A stretch of DNA of 64,000 nt from Pseudomonas sp. HOU2. Its GTDB lineage: Bacteria > Pseudomonadota > Gammaproteobacteria > Pseudomonadales > Pseudomonadaceae. Where the stretch lies: positions 5,437,001-5,501,000 of the forward strand of contig NZ_CP160398.1 of the NCBI RefSeq assembly GCF_040729435.1, in the 5' to 3' direction. Below the pieces are notes generated by a model. The model saw only the letters and a list, made by a program, of their open reading frames with translations. It was not told where the DNA came from and did no database searches. Below, in pieces: positions 46,635 through 54,641 of this stretch. The number at the start of each line of letters is the position of its first letter. Positions within the stretch are counted from its first letter, which is position 1. The translations under genes were made by a program, and so were the position numbers.

Positions 46635-48317
46635 ATGCGCTTGAGTCTCAAGGCCAAAGTCCTGTCCCTCGCCGTCCTGCCGGTGCTGCTCTTTGCGCTG
46701 GTCATCAGCCTGACCACGCTGTTCATCCTTCAGCAACAGGCGCACACCGAGGTCGAGCAGACCCGCGAGCGCCTGCTCGCCGACGCCAAGGCCACGCTGC
46801 AAAGTTACGTCGCCGTGGCCATGACCACGATCAAGCCGCTGTACGACGCAGCCGCCCCCGGTGACAACGCGGCGCGGGCGCAGGCGATCAAGCTGCTGTC
46901 GGGCATTCGCTACGGCAAGGACGGCTATTTCTTCGGCTACGACTCCGAGACCGTGCGCCTGTTCAAGGCCAACGACCCTGAAGGCGTGGGCAAAAGCTTC
47001 AAGGACAACCGCGATCCCAACGGCGTCTACGTCAACCTCGGCCTGGTGAAAGTGGCGAAGGACGGCACCCACTATCTGCAATACAGCTCGCCGTTGCCGG
47101 GCAACGCCAGCGTGCTGGTGCCGAAACTTGGCTACACCGAATACCTGGCGAAGTGGGACATGGCGGTCGGTACCTCGGTCAACCTCGACGGTATCGAAGC
47201 GCAAGTCGCGGTGGTCGAGGCGCAAGTTCAGGAGCGAATGAAAGGCGTGATCCTCAGCATTGTCGGCGTGGCGCTGGTGGTGTTGCTGGTGATTGCCATC
47301 GCCGGGATGCTGCTGGCCAACACCATTCTGCGCCCGCTCAATCTGATGAAAGCCAATCTCGACGACATCGCGGCGGGCGAGGGCGATCTGACACGCCGGT
47401 TGAACATCACCAGCCAGGACGAACTCGGCGAACTGGCCGGCTCGTTCAACCGCTTCGTCGACAAGATCCACGGCCTGGTGCGGCAGATCACCGAGATGAC
47501 CACGCAACTGACTGGCCTGGTGAATCAGGTCTCGGATCAGGCCCAGCGCTCCGACCAGGCCATGGAGCGTCAGCGCCACGAGACCGATCAGGTCGCCACC
47601 GCGATCAATGAGATGTCCGCCGCCGCCCAGGAAGTCGCCAAGAGCGCGCAGAACGCCGCGGTCGCCGCGCAGCAGACTGATGAAGAAGGCCAGAGCGCCA
47701 AGCGCGTGGTGGCCGGCAGCATCAAACAGATTCATGCGCTGGTGGATGACATTCGCAGCAGCGGCGTGTCGCTCGACAGCCTGCAGCAGGACGTGTCGTC
47801 GATTGTCGGCGTGCTCGGGGTGATTCGTTCGATTGCCGAGCAGACCAACCTGCTGGCGCTGAACGCCGCGATTGAAGCGGCGCGCGCCGGGGAGGCCGGG
47901 CGCGGCTTTGCGGTGGTGGCGGACGAAGTGCGCGCGCTGGCCAGCCGTACGCAGATCAGCACCCAGGAGATTCAAGGGATGATTGATCGCCTGCAAGCGG
48001 GTACGCAGTCGGCGGTCGAGGCGATGCGCCGTTCCAGTGAAGCGGGCGATGGTACCTCGGCACAGGCCAATCAGGCCGGGGCGTCGCTGGACGCCATGGC
48101 TGACTTGATCGCGACCATCAACTCGATGAACGCGCAGATCGCCAGCGCGGCCGAGGAACAAACGGCGGTGGCCGAAGAGATCAACCGCAGCGTGCATCAG
48201 ATTGCGGTGGCGGTGGACAGCGTAGCGGACGAGACCCAGTTGGGCGCGCAGACCTCGCGCAGCCTCGCCGACCTCGGCCAACGCCTGGGCAAACTGGTGG
48301 GCCAGTTCCGTATCTGA
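46635..48317 (+). CDS. Methyl-accepting chemotaxis protein with single Cache sensor (CtpM-like)
   Basis: 560-residue chemoreceptor: membrane segment ~9-32, a periplasmic single-Cache (sCache_2) domain (~35-185; [13 protein letters not shown] and the [17 protein letters not shown] strand are typical), second membrane segment ~200-222, HAMP, and the signalling hairpin with [19 protein letters not shown]. Length and context match P. aeruginosa PA2652 (CtpM/McpM), reported to sense malate. C4-dicarboxylate sensing is therefore the best guess. ATG 46635 is taken ([10 protein letters not shown]); the upstream frame contains repeat sequence. It has its own FliA promoter. Confidence 0.85.
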   Translation: MRLSLKAKVLSLAVLPVLLFALVISLTTLFILQQQAHTEVEQTRERLLADAKATLQSYVAVAMTTIKPLYDAAAPGDNAARAQAIKLLSGIRYGKDGYFFGYDSETVRLFKANDPEGVGKSFKDNRDPNGVYVNLGLVKVAKDGTHYLQYSSPLPGNASVLVPKLGYTEYLAKWDMAVGTSVNLDGIEAQVAVVEAQVQERMKGVILSIVGVALVVLLVIAIAGMLLANTILRPLNLMKANLDDIAAGEGDLTRRLNITSQDELGELAGSFNRFVDKIHGLVRQITEMTTQLTGLVNQVSDQAQRSDQAMERQRHETDQVATAINEMSAAAQEVAKSAQNAAVAAQQTDEEGQSAKRVVAGSIKQIHALVDDIRSSGVSLDSLQQDVSSIVGVLGVIRSIAEQTNLLALNAAIEAARAGEAGRGFAVVADEVRALASRTQISTQEIQGMIDRLQAGTQSAVEAMRRSSEAGDGTSAQANQAGASLDAMADLIATINSMNAQIASAAEEQTAVAEEINRSVHQIAVAVDSVADETQLGAQTSRSLADLGQRLGKLVGQFRI

Positions 48318-48341
48318 TAATTGTGTGAATCCTCAAGCGGG

Positions 48342-48519
48342 CCCTCACCCTAGCCCTCTCCCGGAGGGAGAGGGGACTGACCGCAGCGTCTCGCGTCATA
48401 CATCGACCTGAAAAAAACCAGTCGATTCTGGATTCAAAGCCGATCGTTCACGTCAGCGTATCTCTTGACTATCCCCCGATCAGTCCCCTCTCCCTCCGGG
48501 AGAGGGCTAGGGTGAGGGG
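48342..48519. repeat. Inverted repeat pair CCCTCACCCTAGCCCTCTCC / complement
   Basis: Arms of about 37 bases, each also carrying the internal palindrome CTCTCCCGGAGGGAGAGGGG, are separated by ~105 bases. Located between convergent receptor and LysR genes; could form a large stem. Type seen only once in this window. Confidence 0.88.
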
Positions 48520-48535
48520 CTTTTGATTTTCAGCT

Positions 48536-49471
48536 TCAAGGTCTGTCCCAGTACGGCACTTCACCAAAGCACTCGACAAAGAAATCAATCACCGTCCGCA
48601 CCTTCACCGACAACCTTCGACTCCCCGGCCACAGCACCGCAATCTGCTGCGGCTCCAGGCTGTTGGACACCTGATACTCGCCCAGCACCGGCACCAGCGT
48701 GCCTTCACGTACCGCCTCACCAATCAGCCATGACGGAAACATCACCAGGCCCAGGCCTTGCTCGGCCGCTTGCGTGAGGGTGTCGGCGTGGTTGCCGGTG
48801 ATCCGGCCTTTGACCGAGTAAGGCGTCCAGTCATCCTGACCCTGGCGGAAAAACCAGCGTTGCTGGCCGGTCGCGCCTTTGTAGGCCAGGCACTGGTGCT
48901 GCGCCAGATCCTGCGGGTGTTGCGGAGTACCGTGGCGCTCGAGATAGGCCGGGCTGGCGGCGACCTGAAAGCGATGCGGCGCGAGAATCCGCGCCTGCAT
49001 GCTCGAGTCGTGCATCGGACCGATGCGAAACAGCAGGTCGGCGCCTTCCTGCAACGGGTCGACGTAATGGTCGGTCTGCTGGATGTCCAGTTGCAGCTTC
49101 GGATAACGCGCGCACAGTTTGCCGAGCCACGGCGTCAGATGCCTTTGACCGAATACCACCGGCGCGTTGATCCGCACCAGCCCGGTGGGTTCGCTTTGCT
49201 GTTCCTGCAACGCCTGCTCGGCTTCCTCCAATTGCACCAGCACCAGCCGCGCATGGTGGCCGAGCATGCGTCCGGCCTCGGTCGGCGTCACGGCGCGGGT
49301 GTGGCGGTAGAGCAGTTGCTGGTTCAGCGCCTGCTCCATCAACTGGATCTGCCGCGAGATCGAAGAGGGCGCCACGCCCTCGCGGCGGGCGACTTCGGAA
49401 AAACTGCCGTGGTCGAGCACCGCCACGAACAGCCTGAGTGCCTTGAAGCCCAGTTCATTCAGCCCATGCAT
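48536..49471 (-). CDS. LysR-family transcriptional regulator
   Basis: 311 residues: N-terminal winged helix-turn-helix (FVAVLDHGSFSEVARREGVAPSSISRQI, typical LysR, cited in part) and a C-terminal effector-binding domain. ATG 49471 (MHGLNELGF) is chosen because the LysR start follows closely. It is divergent from two small membrane-protein genes with a 110-base shared region, the classic arrangement for a regulator of its neighbour. Effector unknown. Confidence 0.9.
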   Translation of the reverse strand: MHGLNELGFKALRLFVAVLDHGSFSEVARREGVAPSSISRQIQLMEQALNQQLLYRHTRAVTPTEAGRMLGHHARLVLVQLEEAEQALQEQQSEPTGLVRINAPVVFGQRHLTPWLGKLCARYPKLQLDIQQTDHYVDPLQEGADLLFRIGPMHDSSMQARILAPHRFQVAASPAYLERHGTPQHPQDLAQHQCLAYKGATGQQRWFFRQGQDDWTPYSVKGRITGNHADTLTQAAEQGLGLVMFPSWLIGEAVREGTLVPVLGEYQVSNSLEPQQIAVLWPGSRRLSVKVRTVIDFFVECFGEVPYWDRP

Positions 49472-49581
49472 GGATCGTCCTGTTGTGCGAGTTGCGCAAA
49501 AGTGTTGTCCGGATGCTCCCATTTATCGCACAGCTATGCCAGCCGATAATCCGCGCCATCGTTTACTTGCGTGGGTTTTGG

Positions 49582-50070
49582 ATGATGCAGACATTGGATG
49601 AAGTGAGTGTGCCGGCGCCGGCGACCCGGTCGTGGTTGCGCCTGTTGTTGCTGCCGCTGGTGATTCTGGCCGGCATGAGCCTGTCGGTGGAGGCCGGGTT
49701 GCTGGGGCCGTTGGGGGAGCAGGTCGGGCATCTGTGGGCGACTTTGAGCATCTTCGGCGTAGGTTCGGCGATTCTGTTTTTGCTGCTGTTGTTCGCCGGC
49801 CCGCAGAAAGGCCCGGCGCTGACCGATCTGCCGCGCTGGCAATTGATCGGCGGGTTTCTGGGGCCGATGTACGTGGTGGTGCTGACCCTGGCGACACCGC
49901 ATATCGGGATTGCGATGACGATGATCGCGATTTTGTCCGGGCAGGTCGGCAAGAGTGTGCTGATCGACCATTTCGGCTGGTTCGGCGCGACGCGCAAGAA
50001 GGTCAATGCCGAGCGGTGGCTGGCATTGGTGTTGATTGTGGTGGCATTGGTTCTGATTGCGCGGGGTTGA
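49582..50070 (+). CDS. Small DMT-superfamily transporter (DUF606/YdcZ), first
   Basis: 162-residue inner-membrane protein with about five hydrophobic helices; the pattern WQLIGGFLGPMYVVVLTLATPHIGIAM is that of the DUF606 (YdcZ) half-size members of the drug/metabolite transporter superfamily (cited in part: GGFLGPMYVVVL). Half-size DMT proteins normally work as heterodimers, and the next gene is a second member 4 bases away. Two tandem ATG codons occur (49582 and 49585). Divergent from the LysR gene, which probably regulates it. Substrate unknown. Confidence 0.85.
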   Translation: MMQTLDEVSVPAPATRSWLRLLLLPLVILAGMSLSVEAGLLGPLGEQVGHLWATLSIFGVGSAILFLLLLFAGPQKGPALTDLPRWQLIGGFLGPMYVVVLTLATPHIGIAMTMIAILSGQVGKSVLIDHFGWFGATRKKVNAERWLALVLIVVALVLIARG

Positions 50071-50074
50071 GAAT

Positions 50075-50530
50075 ATGAGTCTGGTTATTTTGTTGGCTGT
50101 GGTGGTGTTGGCGGGCGCGGTGTTGAGTGTTCAGGCGGCGATCAACGGACGCCTGGGTGAAACGGTCGGGGTGTTGCGCAGCAGTCTGCTGACGTTTTTC
50201 GTCGGGGCGGTGGTCACCGGGTTGTTGATTGTGTTTTTTGAGCCGGCGCATGCGGTGAGTTTGCTTGATGTGCCGAAGTGGCAGGTCTGTGGGGCGCTGT
50301 TTGGGGTGGTTTACATGATGGTCATGGTTGGTGCGGTGCCTGTTGTGGGGACTGCGGTGGCGACGGTGGCGGTAATTGTTGGTCAGCTGGGGATGGGGAT
50401 GTTGATCGACAATTTTGGCTGGTTGGGGAATCCGGCGATCGAGCTTTCGTCTTCTCGGGTGTTGGCGATGGTGTGTCTGGGGTTGGCTTTGGTTTTTATG
50501 TATCGGAGTAGTGTTCGTCGCTCTGATTGA
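50075..50530 (+). CDS. Small DMT-superfamily transporter (DUF606/YdcZ), second
   Basis: 151-residue paralogue of the preceding gene, again with about five membrane helices (VPKWQVCGALFGVVYMMVMVGAVP matches the DUF606 centre, cited in part: GALFGVVYMMVM). It starts 4 bases after the previous stop, so both form an operon and probably a heterodimer. The codon usage from about 50070 onward is visibly richer in T and G at third positions than in neighbouring genes, suggesting weaker selection or a different history. Function: export or import of an unknown small molecule. Confidence 0.83.
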   Translation: MSLVILLAVVVLAGAVLSVQAAINGRLGETVGVLRSSLLTFFVGAVVTGLLIVFFEPAHAVSLLDVPKWQVCGALFGVVYMMVMVGAVPVVGTAVATVAVIVGQLGMGMLIDNFGWLGNPAIELSSSRVLAMVCLGLALVFMYRSSVRRSD

Positions 50531-50573
50531 GTTTTCGGTGTAGATCCGTTTTTTGGGTGAAGGCTGATTAGGG

Positions 50574-50826
50574 TTCCGCCCTTACGGCGGGTCACTTTTT
50601 CCAGACGCCGAAAAAGTAACCAAAAAGGCTTTACCCTGACGTTCGGCCCTCGCCTGGGCTCGGGTTCCTTCGCTCCGGGATTCATCCGGGGGGCAGCGCC
50701 TACGGTTTGCTTCGCTGCACCTCCTCTCGCTGTGTTTGGCTGCGCCAAACGGTCGCTGCGCTCCCACCCCCGGATAAACCCCTCCACTCAGCCTGCCGAC
50801 GGGCCCTGAGATCAAAAGCTTTACTC
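50574..50826. repeat. About 250-bp repeat element, left copy
   Basis: Begins at GTTCCGCCCTTACGGCGGGT and runs to GGGCCCTGAGATCAAAAG. It has no convincing gene. A second, inverted and diverged copy lies at about 51085-51333: shared stretches include AGTAACCAAAAAG, GGTTTGCTTCGCTGCACCTC and the GGCCTGCCGA/AGCCTGCCGA end. Probably a mobile-element-like non-coding repeat of Pseudomonas. Identity between the copies looks like roughly two thirds by eye. Confidence 0.7.
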
Positions 50827-50883
50827 GAGCTAACGCTCATCGTGTTGAGTGGTGGAAAAGCGTGCGCTCGGCTTTTGCTTTTC

Positions 50884-50990
50884 TGTAGGAGCCAGCCTGC
50901 TGGCGATGGCGGCCTACGAGCCGACCAGTCTCTAACTCAATTCACTCAGTCCAAATGTGGGAGCTGGCTTGCCAGCGATGGCGGCCTGTC
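50884..50990. repeat. Two direct REP-type half-elements
   Basis: CTGTAGGAGCCAGCCTGCTG and, about 70 bases later, GTGGGAGCTGGCTTGCCAGC, both followed by GCGATGGCGGCCT, in the same orientation. This and the flanking repeats account for most of the 968-base gap 50531-51498; I see no gene in it. Confidence 0.8.
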
Positions 50991-51025
50991 AGCCGACCAA
51001 TTTCTTAATGAATGTACCCAATCCC

Positions 51026-51441
51026 ATGTAGGAACTGCCGAAGGCTGTGATCTTTTGATCTGCTTTGGCTTTGGCTCTTGATGTGGCTTTTGATCTTCAG
51101 CCCCTTCGGCAGGCCGAGCGTAGGTGTCCATCCGGGGGTTAGGCGCGCAGCGCCATGCGGCGAAGCCGCATCCATCGAGAGGAGGTGCAGCGAAGCAAAC
51201 CGGAGGCGATGCCCCCGGATGGACACCGTAGCGAGGGAACACTGAGCCTCAGCGAAGTGCCGTACGCCGGGGCAAGACTTTTTGGTTACTTTTGAGGCGT
51301 TTGTCAAAAGTGACTCGCTGTAAGAGCGAAACCGCCAGCGGTAGCACCCGCAGAAACGGATATTCACCCAATATCGCCAGCAGGCACCCAATACCCCAAA
51401 AAAACCAGATCAAAAGATCGCAGCCTGCGGCAGCTCCTACA
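51026..51441. repeat. TGTAGGAGCTGC-class palindrome split by about 350 bp
   Basis: The left arm (51026-51062, TGTAGGAACTGCCGAAGGCT then GTGATCTTTTGATC) and the right arm (51407-51441, GATCAAAAGATCGCAGCCTG then CGGCAGCTCCTACA) are normally about 15 bases apart in this family. Here about 345 bases separate them, and these contain the inverted copy of the 250-bp element. This looks like insertion into the palindrome's loop. Confidence 0.7.
51085..51333. repeat. About 250-bp repeat element, right (inverted) copy
   Basis: Reverse-complement relative of the element at 50574-50826; see that entry for the shared stretches. It includes GAGGTGCAGCGAAGCAAACC and TTTTTGGTTACTTTTGAGGC. It lies inside the split palindrome. 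Confidence 0.7.
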
Positions 51442-51498
51442 CTGGTATTTACGGCTTATCCCAAAGCCCAGACAACCACCACAAAAGGAGTCTGTCCC

Positions 51499-51666
51499 AT
51501 GCCCGATAGAAAATGCGATTGCCCCAACTGCAAATGCACCATCAAAGAAGGCGACCACTCTTACGCCGTACACGGCAAACACTATTGCTGTGAAGCCTGC
51601 GCGCACCACCACAAGGACGGTGCGGAGTGTTCAAGCAAAGGCTGCCATTGCGCCCACCCCAAATAA
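51499..51666 (+). CDS. Bacterial metallothionein
   Basis: 55-residue cysteine-rich protein with ten Cys and several His: CDCPNCKC at the N-terminus, then YCCEAC, AHHHKD, and a final CSSKGCHC. This is the BmtA/SmtA-type zinc-finger-containing metallothionein that binds Zn2+, Cd2+ or Cu+ in the cytoplasm. The Cys and His order is that of Pseudomonas metallothioneins, here with only a very short tail after the last Cys. The ATG follows AAAGGAG, a strong ribosome site. It stands alone, after 968 bases of repeats. Confidence 0.92.
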   Translation: MPDRKCDCPNCKCTIKEGDHSYAVHGKHYCCEACAHHHKDGAECSSKGCHCAHPK

Positions 51667-51676
51667 CCGCGCGCAT

Positions 51677-51706
51677 AAAAAAGTGGAGCCTAATCAGGCT
51701 CCACTT
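51677..51706 (-). terminator. Intrinsic terminator of the 90-residue hypothetical gene (leftward)
   Basis: AAGTGGAGCC/GGCTCCACTT hairpin with a 6-base loop followed on the minus strand by six T residues. The stop codon of the 90-residue gene lies within the hairpin. It may also stop rightward transcripts from the metallothionein gene, which ends 10 bases upstream. Confidence 0.8.
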
Positions 51707-51962
51707 GCAGTTTCAGGCTTTCATCATCCAGCCGTTCGGTATGGCGGACCGTGCCTTGCAGTCGTCGACCGTTAACCCGCACCACCACGGTTTTCGCCTG
51801 GTCGAGGTCTTCCGGTAACGGCGCCGGCACGCGCAGGGCGAAGCTATAGGGGTCGCCTTCGACAGCCTCAAGACCCACCCGACAGTCCACGCTTTTGGTG
51901 ATACGACCGAACAGGGTGTCCAGTCCGTAATCCAGATGCGCCGGGCTGAAGATGCTGGTCAT
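51690..51962 (-). CDS. Hypothetical protein, 90 residues
   Basis: Small soluble protein starting MTSIFSPAHLDYGLDTLFG, with VVVRVNGRRLQGTVRHTERLD towards the C-terminus. The basic, strand-rich centre and the VVVRVNGRRLQGTV stretch suggest a small beta-barrel, somewhat like PilZ domains, but I see no RxxxR motif and do not assign it. Ribosome site GGGGG lies upstream of ATG 51962. It ends in a strong terminator. I recognise it only as a conserved Pseudomonas small protein of unknown function. Confidence 0.7.
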   Translation of the reverse strand: MTSIFSPAHLDYGLDTLFGRITKSVDCRVGLEAVEGDPYSFALRVPAPLPEDLDQAKTVVVRVNGRRLQGTVRHTERLDDESLKLQVEPD

Positions 51963-52002
51963 TGTGTACGCCCCCAAAGAGTCCCCATCGTCTGACGAGA
52001 TT

Positions 52003-52230
52003 CTAGCTCGCCGGTCGCCATGTGACATTTTCCACGCCGAATTTCTCCGCCATCGGTTTGCTGGTCTTTTGCACTTTTTCCCGGCCAAAGCGCGGGATGC
52101 GACCCACGCCGGCGTCGCAACTTGCCCAGTGCCACGCCTCGGCATTGTCCATCTTGTCCGAGCGGATAATGAACGACTTAGGCGTGCCGTGAAGGGTGTA
52201 ATCGATGACAAACAGTTTTGCGTTGTTCAT
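52003..52230 (-). CDS. Hypothetical protein, 75 residues
   Basis: Small protein MNNAKLFVIDYTLHGTPKSF with a conserved-looking Trp-rich centre AEAWHWASCDAGVGRIPRFG. Ribosome site GGAGG lies 11 bases upstream of ATG 52230. Same direction as the 90-residue gene 40 bases downstream, so the two may share a transcript. It looks like a small conserved Pseudomonas family (similar to DUF6555), function unknown. Confidence 0.72.
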   Translation of the reverse strand: MNNAKLFVIDYTLHGTPKSFIIRSDKMDNAEAWHWASCDAGVGRIPRFGREKVQKTSKPMAEKFGVENVTWRPAS

Positions 52231-52366
52231 AAAGCCCGTATTCCTCCCTGTGGTATTAGAAGGATCGCGGCGCGTCGGGAAAATTCACTCGGATTGTCCG
52301 ACGGTATCTATCGTTGGCGACGCATGGACGCAGTGGTTACCATGGCCGCTCCGCCAACCCCAATGA

Positions 52367-53143
52367 ATGCTCGCCATGGCCCTCGCCGCACCCCCCGATC
52401 TCACGGATACCGATGTGCCGGTGCAACCGCTGGCGCGTACCTATCCGCGTGGTCTGTTCATCGAGCCGCACGAGCATGTCTGGGGGCAGTTGCTGTATGC
52501 GATGAGCGGGGTGATGTGGGTCGAGACCCCGCATGAGGCGCTGGTGGTGCCGCCGCAGCGCGCGGTGTGGTTGCCGCCCGGGGTGCCACACGGGATTCGG
52601 GTGGTCTCGGACTTGCAGATGCGCAATATCTACCTGCGCCCGGTGCTGGCGGCAACGCTGGATCCGACGGTGCAGGTGATCGAGGTCGGTGGGCTGCTGC
52701 GTGAGTTGATCGTCGGCCTGGTGGAGCAGGGCGATAACGGTGAGCCGGGCTATTACGACGCCCTGGTCGGGCTGGCGTTGCTGGAGCTCAAGCGCGCCCG
52801 GCGCTCGCAACTGAAGATCGCGCTGCCGGACGATTCCGACCGGCGCCTGATGAACCTTTGCCAGGCGGTGATGGCCGCGCCGTCGCTGGAGATCCCGTTC
52901 GAGCAGCACGCGGAAAACGCCGGGGCCAGCGTGCGCACGTTGGCGCGGCTGTTCAAGGACAGTCTCGGCATGGGCTTCGCCGAATGGCGGCGGCAGGTGC
53001 AGCTGGCGACGGCGGTGGCCGAGTTGATTCAGGGCGTGCCGGTGAGTGTGATCGCTCGCGAGCTGGGGTATTCGCCGAGCAGTTTCAGTGACATGTTCCG
53101 GCGCGAGCTGGGCGTGGCGCCTTCGCAATTCTCCACGGGCTGA
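52367..53143 (+). CDS. AraC-family transcriptional regulator (cupin sensor)
   Basis: 258 residues: N-terminal cupin (HEHVWGQLLYAMSGVMW and LPPGVPHGIRV, three His in the metal/effector pocket) and a C-terminal AraC helix-turn-helix pair (GASVRTLARLFKDSLGMGF and VSVIARELGYSPSSFSDMFRR). Similar in build to the regulator at 17011. The first ATG (52367) has no clear ribosome site; ATG 52376 is an equally likely start. It is divergent from the 75-residue gene. The target is not evident. Confidence 0.86.
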   Translation: MLAMALAAPPDLTDTDVPVQPLARTYPRGLFIEPHEHVWGQLLYAMSGVMWVETPHEALVVPPQRAVWLPPGVPHGIRVVSDLQMRNIYLRPVLAATLDPTVQVIEVGGLLRELIVGLVEQGDNGEPGYYDALVGLALLELKRARRSQLKIALPDDSDRRLMNLCQAVMAAPSLEIPFEQHAENAGASVRTLARLFKDSLGMGFAEWRRQVQLATAVAELIQGVPVSVIARELGYSPSSFSDMFRRELGVAPSQFSTG

Positions 53144-53150
53144 ACACAAT

Positions 53151-53243
53151 CCTGTGGGAGCTGGCTTGCCAGCGATGGCTTCGGCACATTCAACGTCTTC
53201 ATGGCAGACAAGCGCTATCGCTGGCAAGCCAGCTCCCACAAGG
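53151..53243. repeat. REP-type inverted pair
   Basis: CCTGTGGGAGCTGGCTTGCC and GGCAAGCCAGCTCCCACAAG, directly after the AraC gene. The stem centre contains GCGATGGC/GCTATCGC. Confidence 0.85.
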
Positions 53244-53352
53244 TCATGTGGTGACTTTCCAAGTTGGCCGAAATTCAGAAGTCCTTGGCCGATACCGCTG
53301 CCCATCCTTCCCTAGACTCTGCCCATTCTTTTAACGCGGCGGAGTTTCCTCC

Positions 53353-53526
53353 ATGAACTACCTGATTTCGCTGGCCATCGGTCTGGGTGTCGGCCTGCTT
53401 TATGGCGCACTGGATTTCCGTTCCCCGGCGCCACCGGCCATCGCGCTGGTGGGGCTGCTCGGCATGCTCGCGGGTGAGCAGTTGTGGCCGATGGGCCGGC
53501 AACTGGTCGCCGGTTGGTTGTCCTGA
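53353..53526 (+). CDS. XapX-domain (DUF1427) small membrane protein
   Basis: 57 residues with two hydrophobic helices, MNYLISLAIGLGVGLLYG and a second around VGLLGMLAGEQLW; this is the short XapX/DUF1427 family. GGAG lies 8 bases upstream of the ATG. Function unknown; often found next to oxidoreductases. It is followed after 31 bases by the quinone-oxidoreductase-like gene, with which it may be transcribed. Confidence 0.82.
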   Translation: MNYLISLAIGLGVGLLYGALDFRSPAPPAIALVGLLGMLAGEQLWPMGRQLVAGWLS

Positions 53527-53557
53527 ATTCTCTTTTTTTCCTTTGGTGGATGTCCTC

Positions 53558-54514
53558 ATGAAAGCACTGCAATTCGATAAAACCGGCGATCTGTCTTCCC
53601 TGCGTTTCGTCGACGTACCGACCCCAATGCCCGGCACTGATGAAGTGCTGGTCGAGATCAAGGCGGCCGGTCTCAATCCCAGTGACGTGAAGAACGTGCT
53701 CGGGCGGTTTCCGTACACCACATTGCCACGGATTCCCGGGCGTGATTTTGCCGGTGTCGTGGTCGAGGGACCGCAGGCGTTGCTCGGTCAGGAAGTCTGG
53801 GGCACCGGGCGTGAGCTGGGTTTTTTCGCCGATGGCTCCCATGCGCAATTCGTCAAATTGCCGGCCAATGGCGTGGCGCACAAACCGTCGCACTTGAGTT
53901 TTGCCCAAGCGGCCAGCCTCGGCGTTCCGTACACCACGGCGTGGGATGCGCTGGAACGCAGTCTGGTGGCCGCTGAAACCCGTTTGCTGGTGATCGGCGG
54001 CGGTGCGGTGGCCACGGCGGCGTTGGCGCAGGCCAAGGTGCGCGGCGCGCAGATACTGGCAGCGGCGCGTCGGCCGGAGCAGGTCAAGGCGTTGCAGGCG
54101 CAAGGCTTCCAGACGATTCAGCTGGATAAACCCGAAGACCTCGGTGCGCAGGTCAACGCGGTGTACAGCGGTGGCGCCGACGTGATCTTCGACACCACCG
54201 GTTTCTGGCTGCCGGCCTCGGTGGCGGCATTGGCCGCGTTCGGGCGCATCGCGATCATCGCCGCACCGGTTGACGGCCATGTGCAGTTGCCGGCGTTGGC
54301 GTTGTACCGCAAGGGTGGATCGGTGGTGGGGATCAACTCGCTGTTGTACGGCGTGCAGGCCTGTGCGGCGATGCTTGAGCAGTTCGGGCGGTTCTTTGAT
54401 GAGGATCTGTTGCCGTTGCCGCAGGGGTTGGTGGAGGTGCCGTTGGCGGAGGGGTTGCAGCGCTATGCAGAGGTGAATCAGGGCAGTGGCGACAAGGTCA
54501 TCCTCATCCCCTGA
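53558..54514 (+). CDS. Zinc-type alcohol dehydrogenase/quinone oxidoreductase family protein
   Basis: 318-residue MDR-family reductase. The N-terminal GroES-like domain (~1-115, IKAAGLNPSDVKNVLG and PRIPGRDFAGVV) lacks the Cys/His set of zinc-dependent alcohol dehydrogenases. A Rossmann domain follows with the NAD(P)-binding GGGAVATAALAQAKV at ~146 (VIGGGAVATAAL). This favours a quinone oxidoreductase or enoyl reductase-like NADPH enzyme. ATG 53558 lies 31 bases after the XapX gene. Physiological substrate unknown. Confidence 0.85.
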   Translation: MKALQFDKTGDLSSLRFVDVPTPMPGTDEVLVEIKAAGLNPSDVKNVLGRFPYTTLPRIPGRDFAGVVVEGPQALLGQEVWGTGRELGFFADGSHAQFVKLPANGVAHKPSHLSFAQAASLGVPYTTAWDALERSLVAAETRLLVIGGGAVATAALAQAKVRGAQILAAARRPEQVKALQAQGFQTIQLDKPEDLGAQVNAVYSGGADVIFDTTGFWLPASVAALAAFGRIAIIAAPVDGHVQLPALALYRKGGSVVGINSLLYGVQACAAMLEQFGRFFDEDLLPLPQGLVEVPLAEGLQRYAEVNQGSGDKVILIP

Positions 54515-54533
54515 TCTTCCAGACACCGCATAA

Positions 54534-54629
54534 CCTGTGGTAGCTGGCTTGCCAGCGATAGCGGTAGAACAGTCAATGAAGATGTTGACTGAACTGGCGC
54601 CATCGCTGGCAAGCCAGCTCCCACAGGGT
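54534..54629. repeat. REP-type inverted pair
   Basis: CCTGTGGTAGCTGGCTTGCC and GGCAAGCCAGCTCCCACAGG between convergent genes (oxidoreductase and NUP). Confidence 0.85.
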
Positions 54630-54641
54630 TCGTTGTTGTAT

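Noticed and set aside
50531..51498. Small genes in the repeat-rich gap
   Set aside because: Open frames cross repeats, lack ribosome sites and encode low-complexity Arg/Ser-rich peptides.
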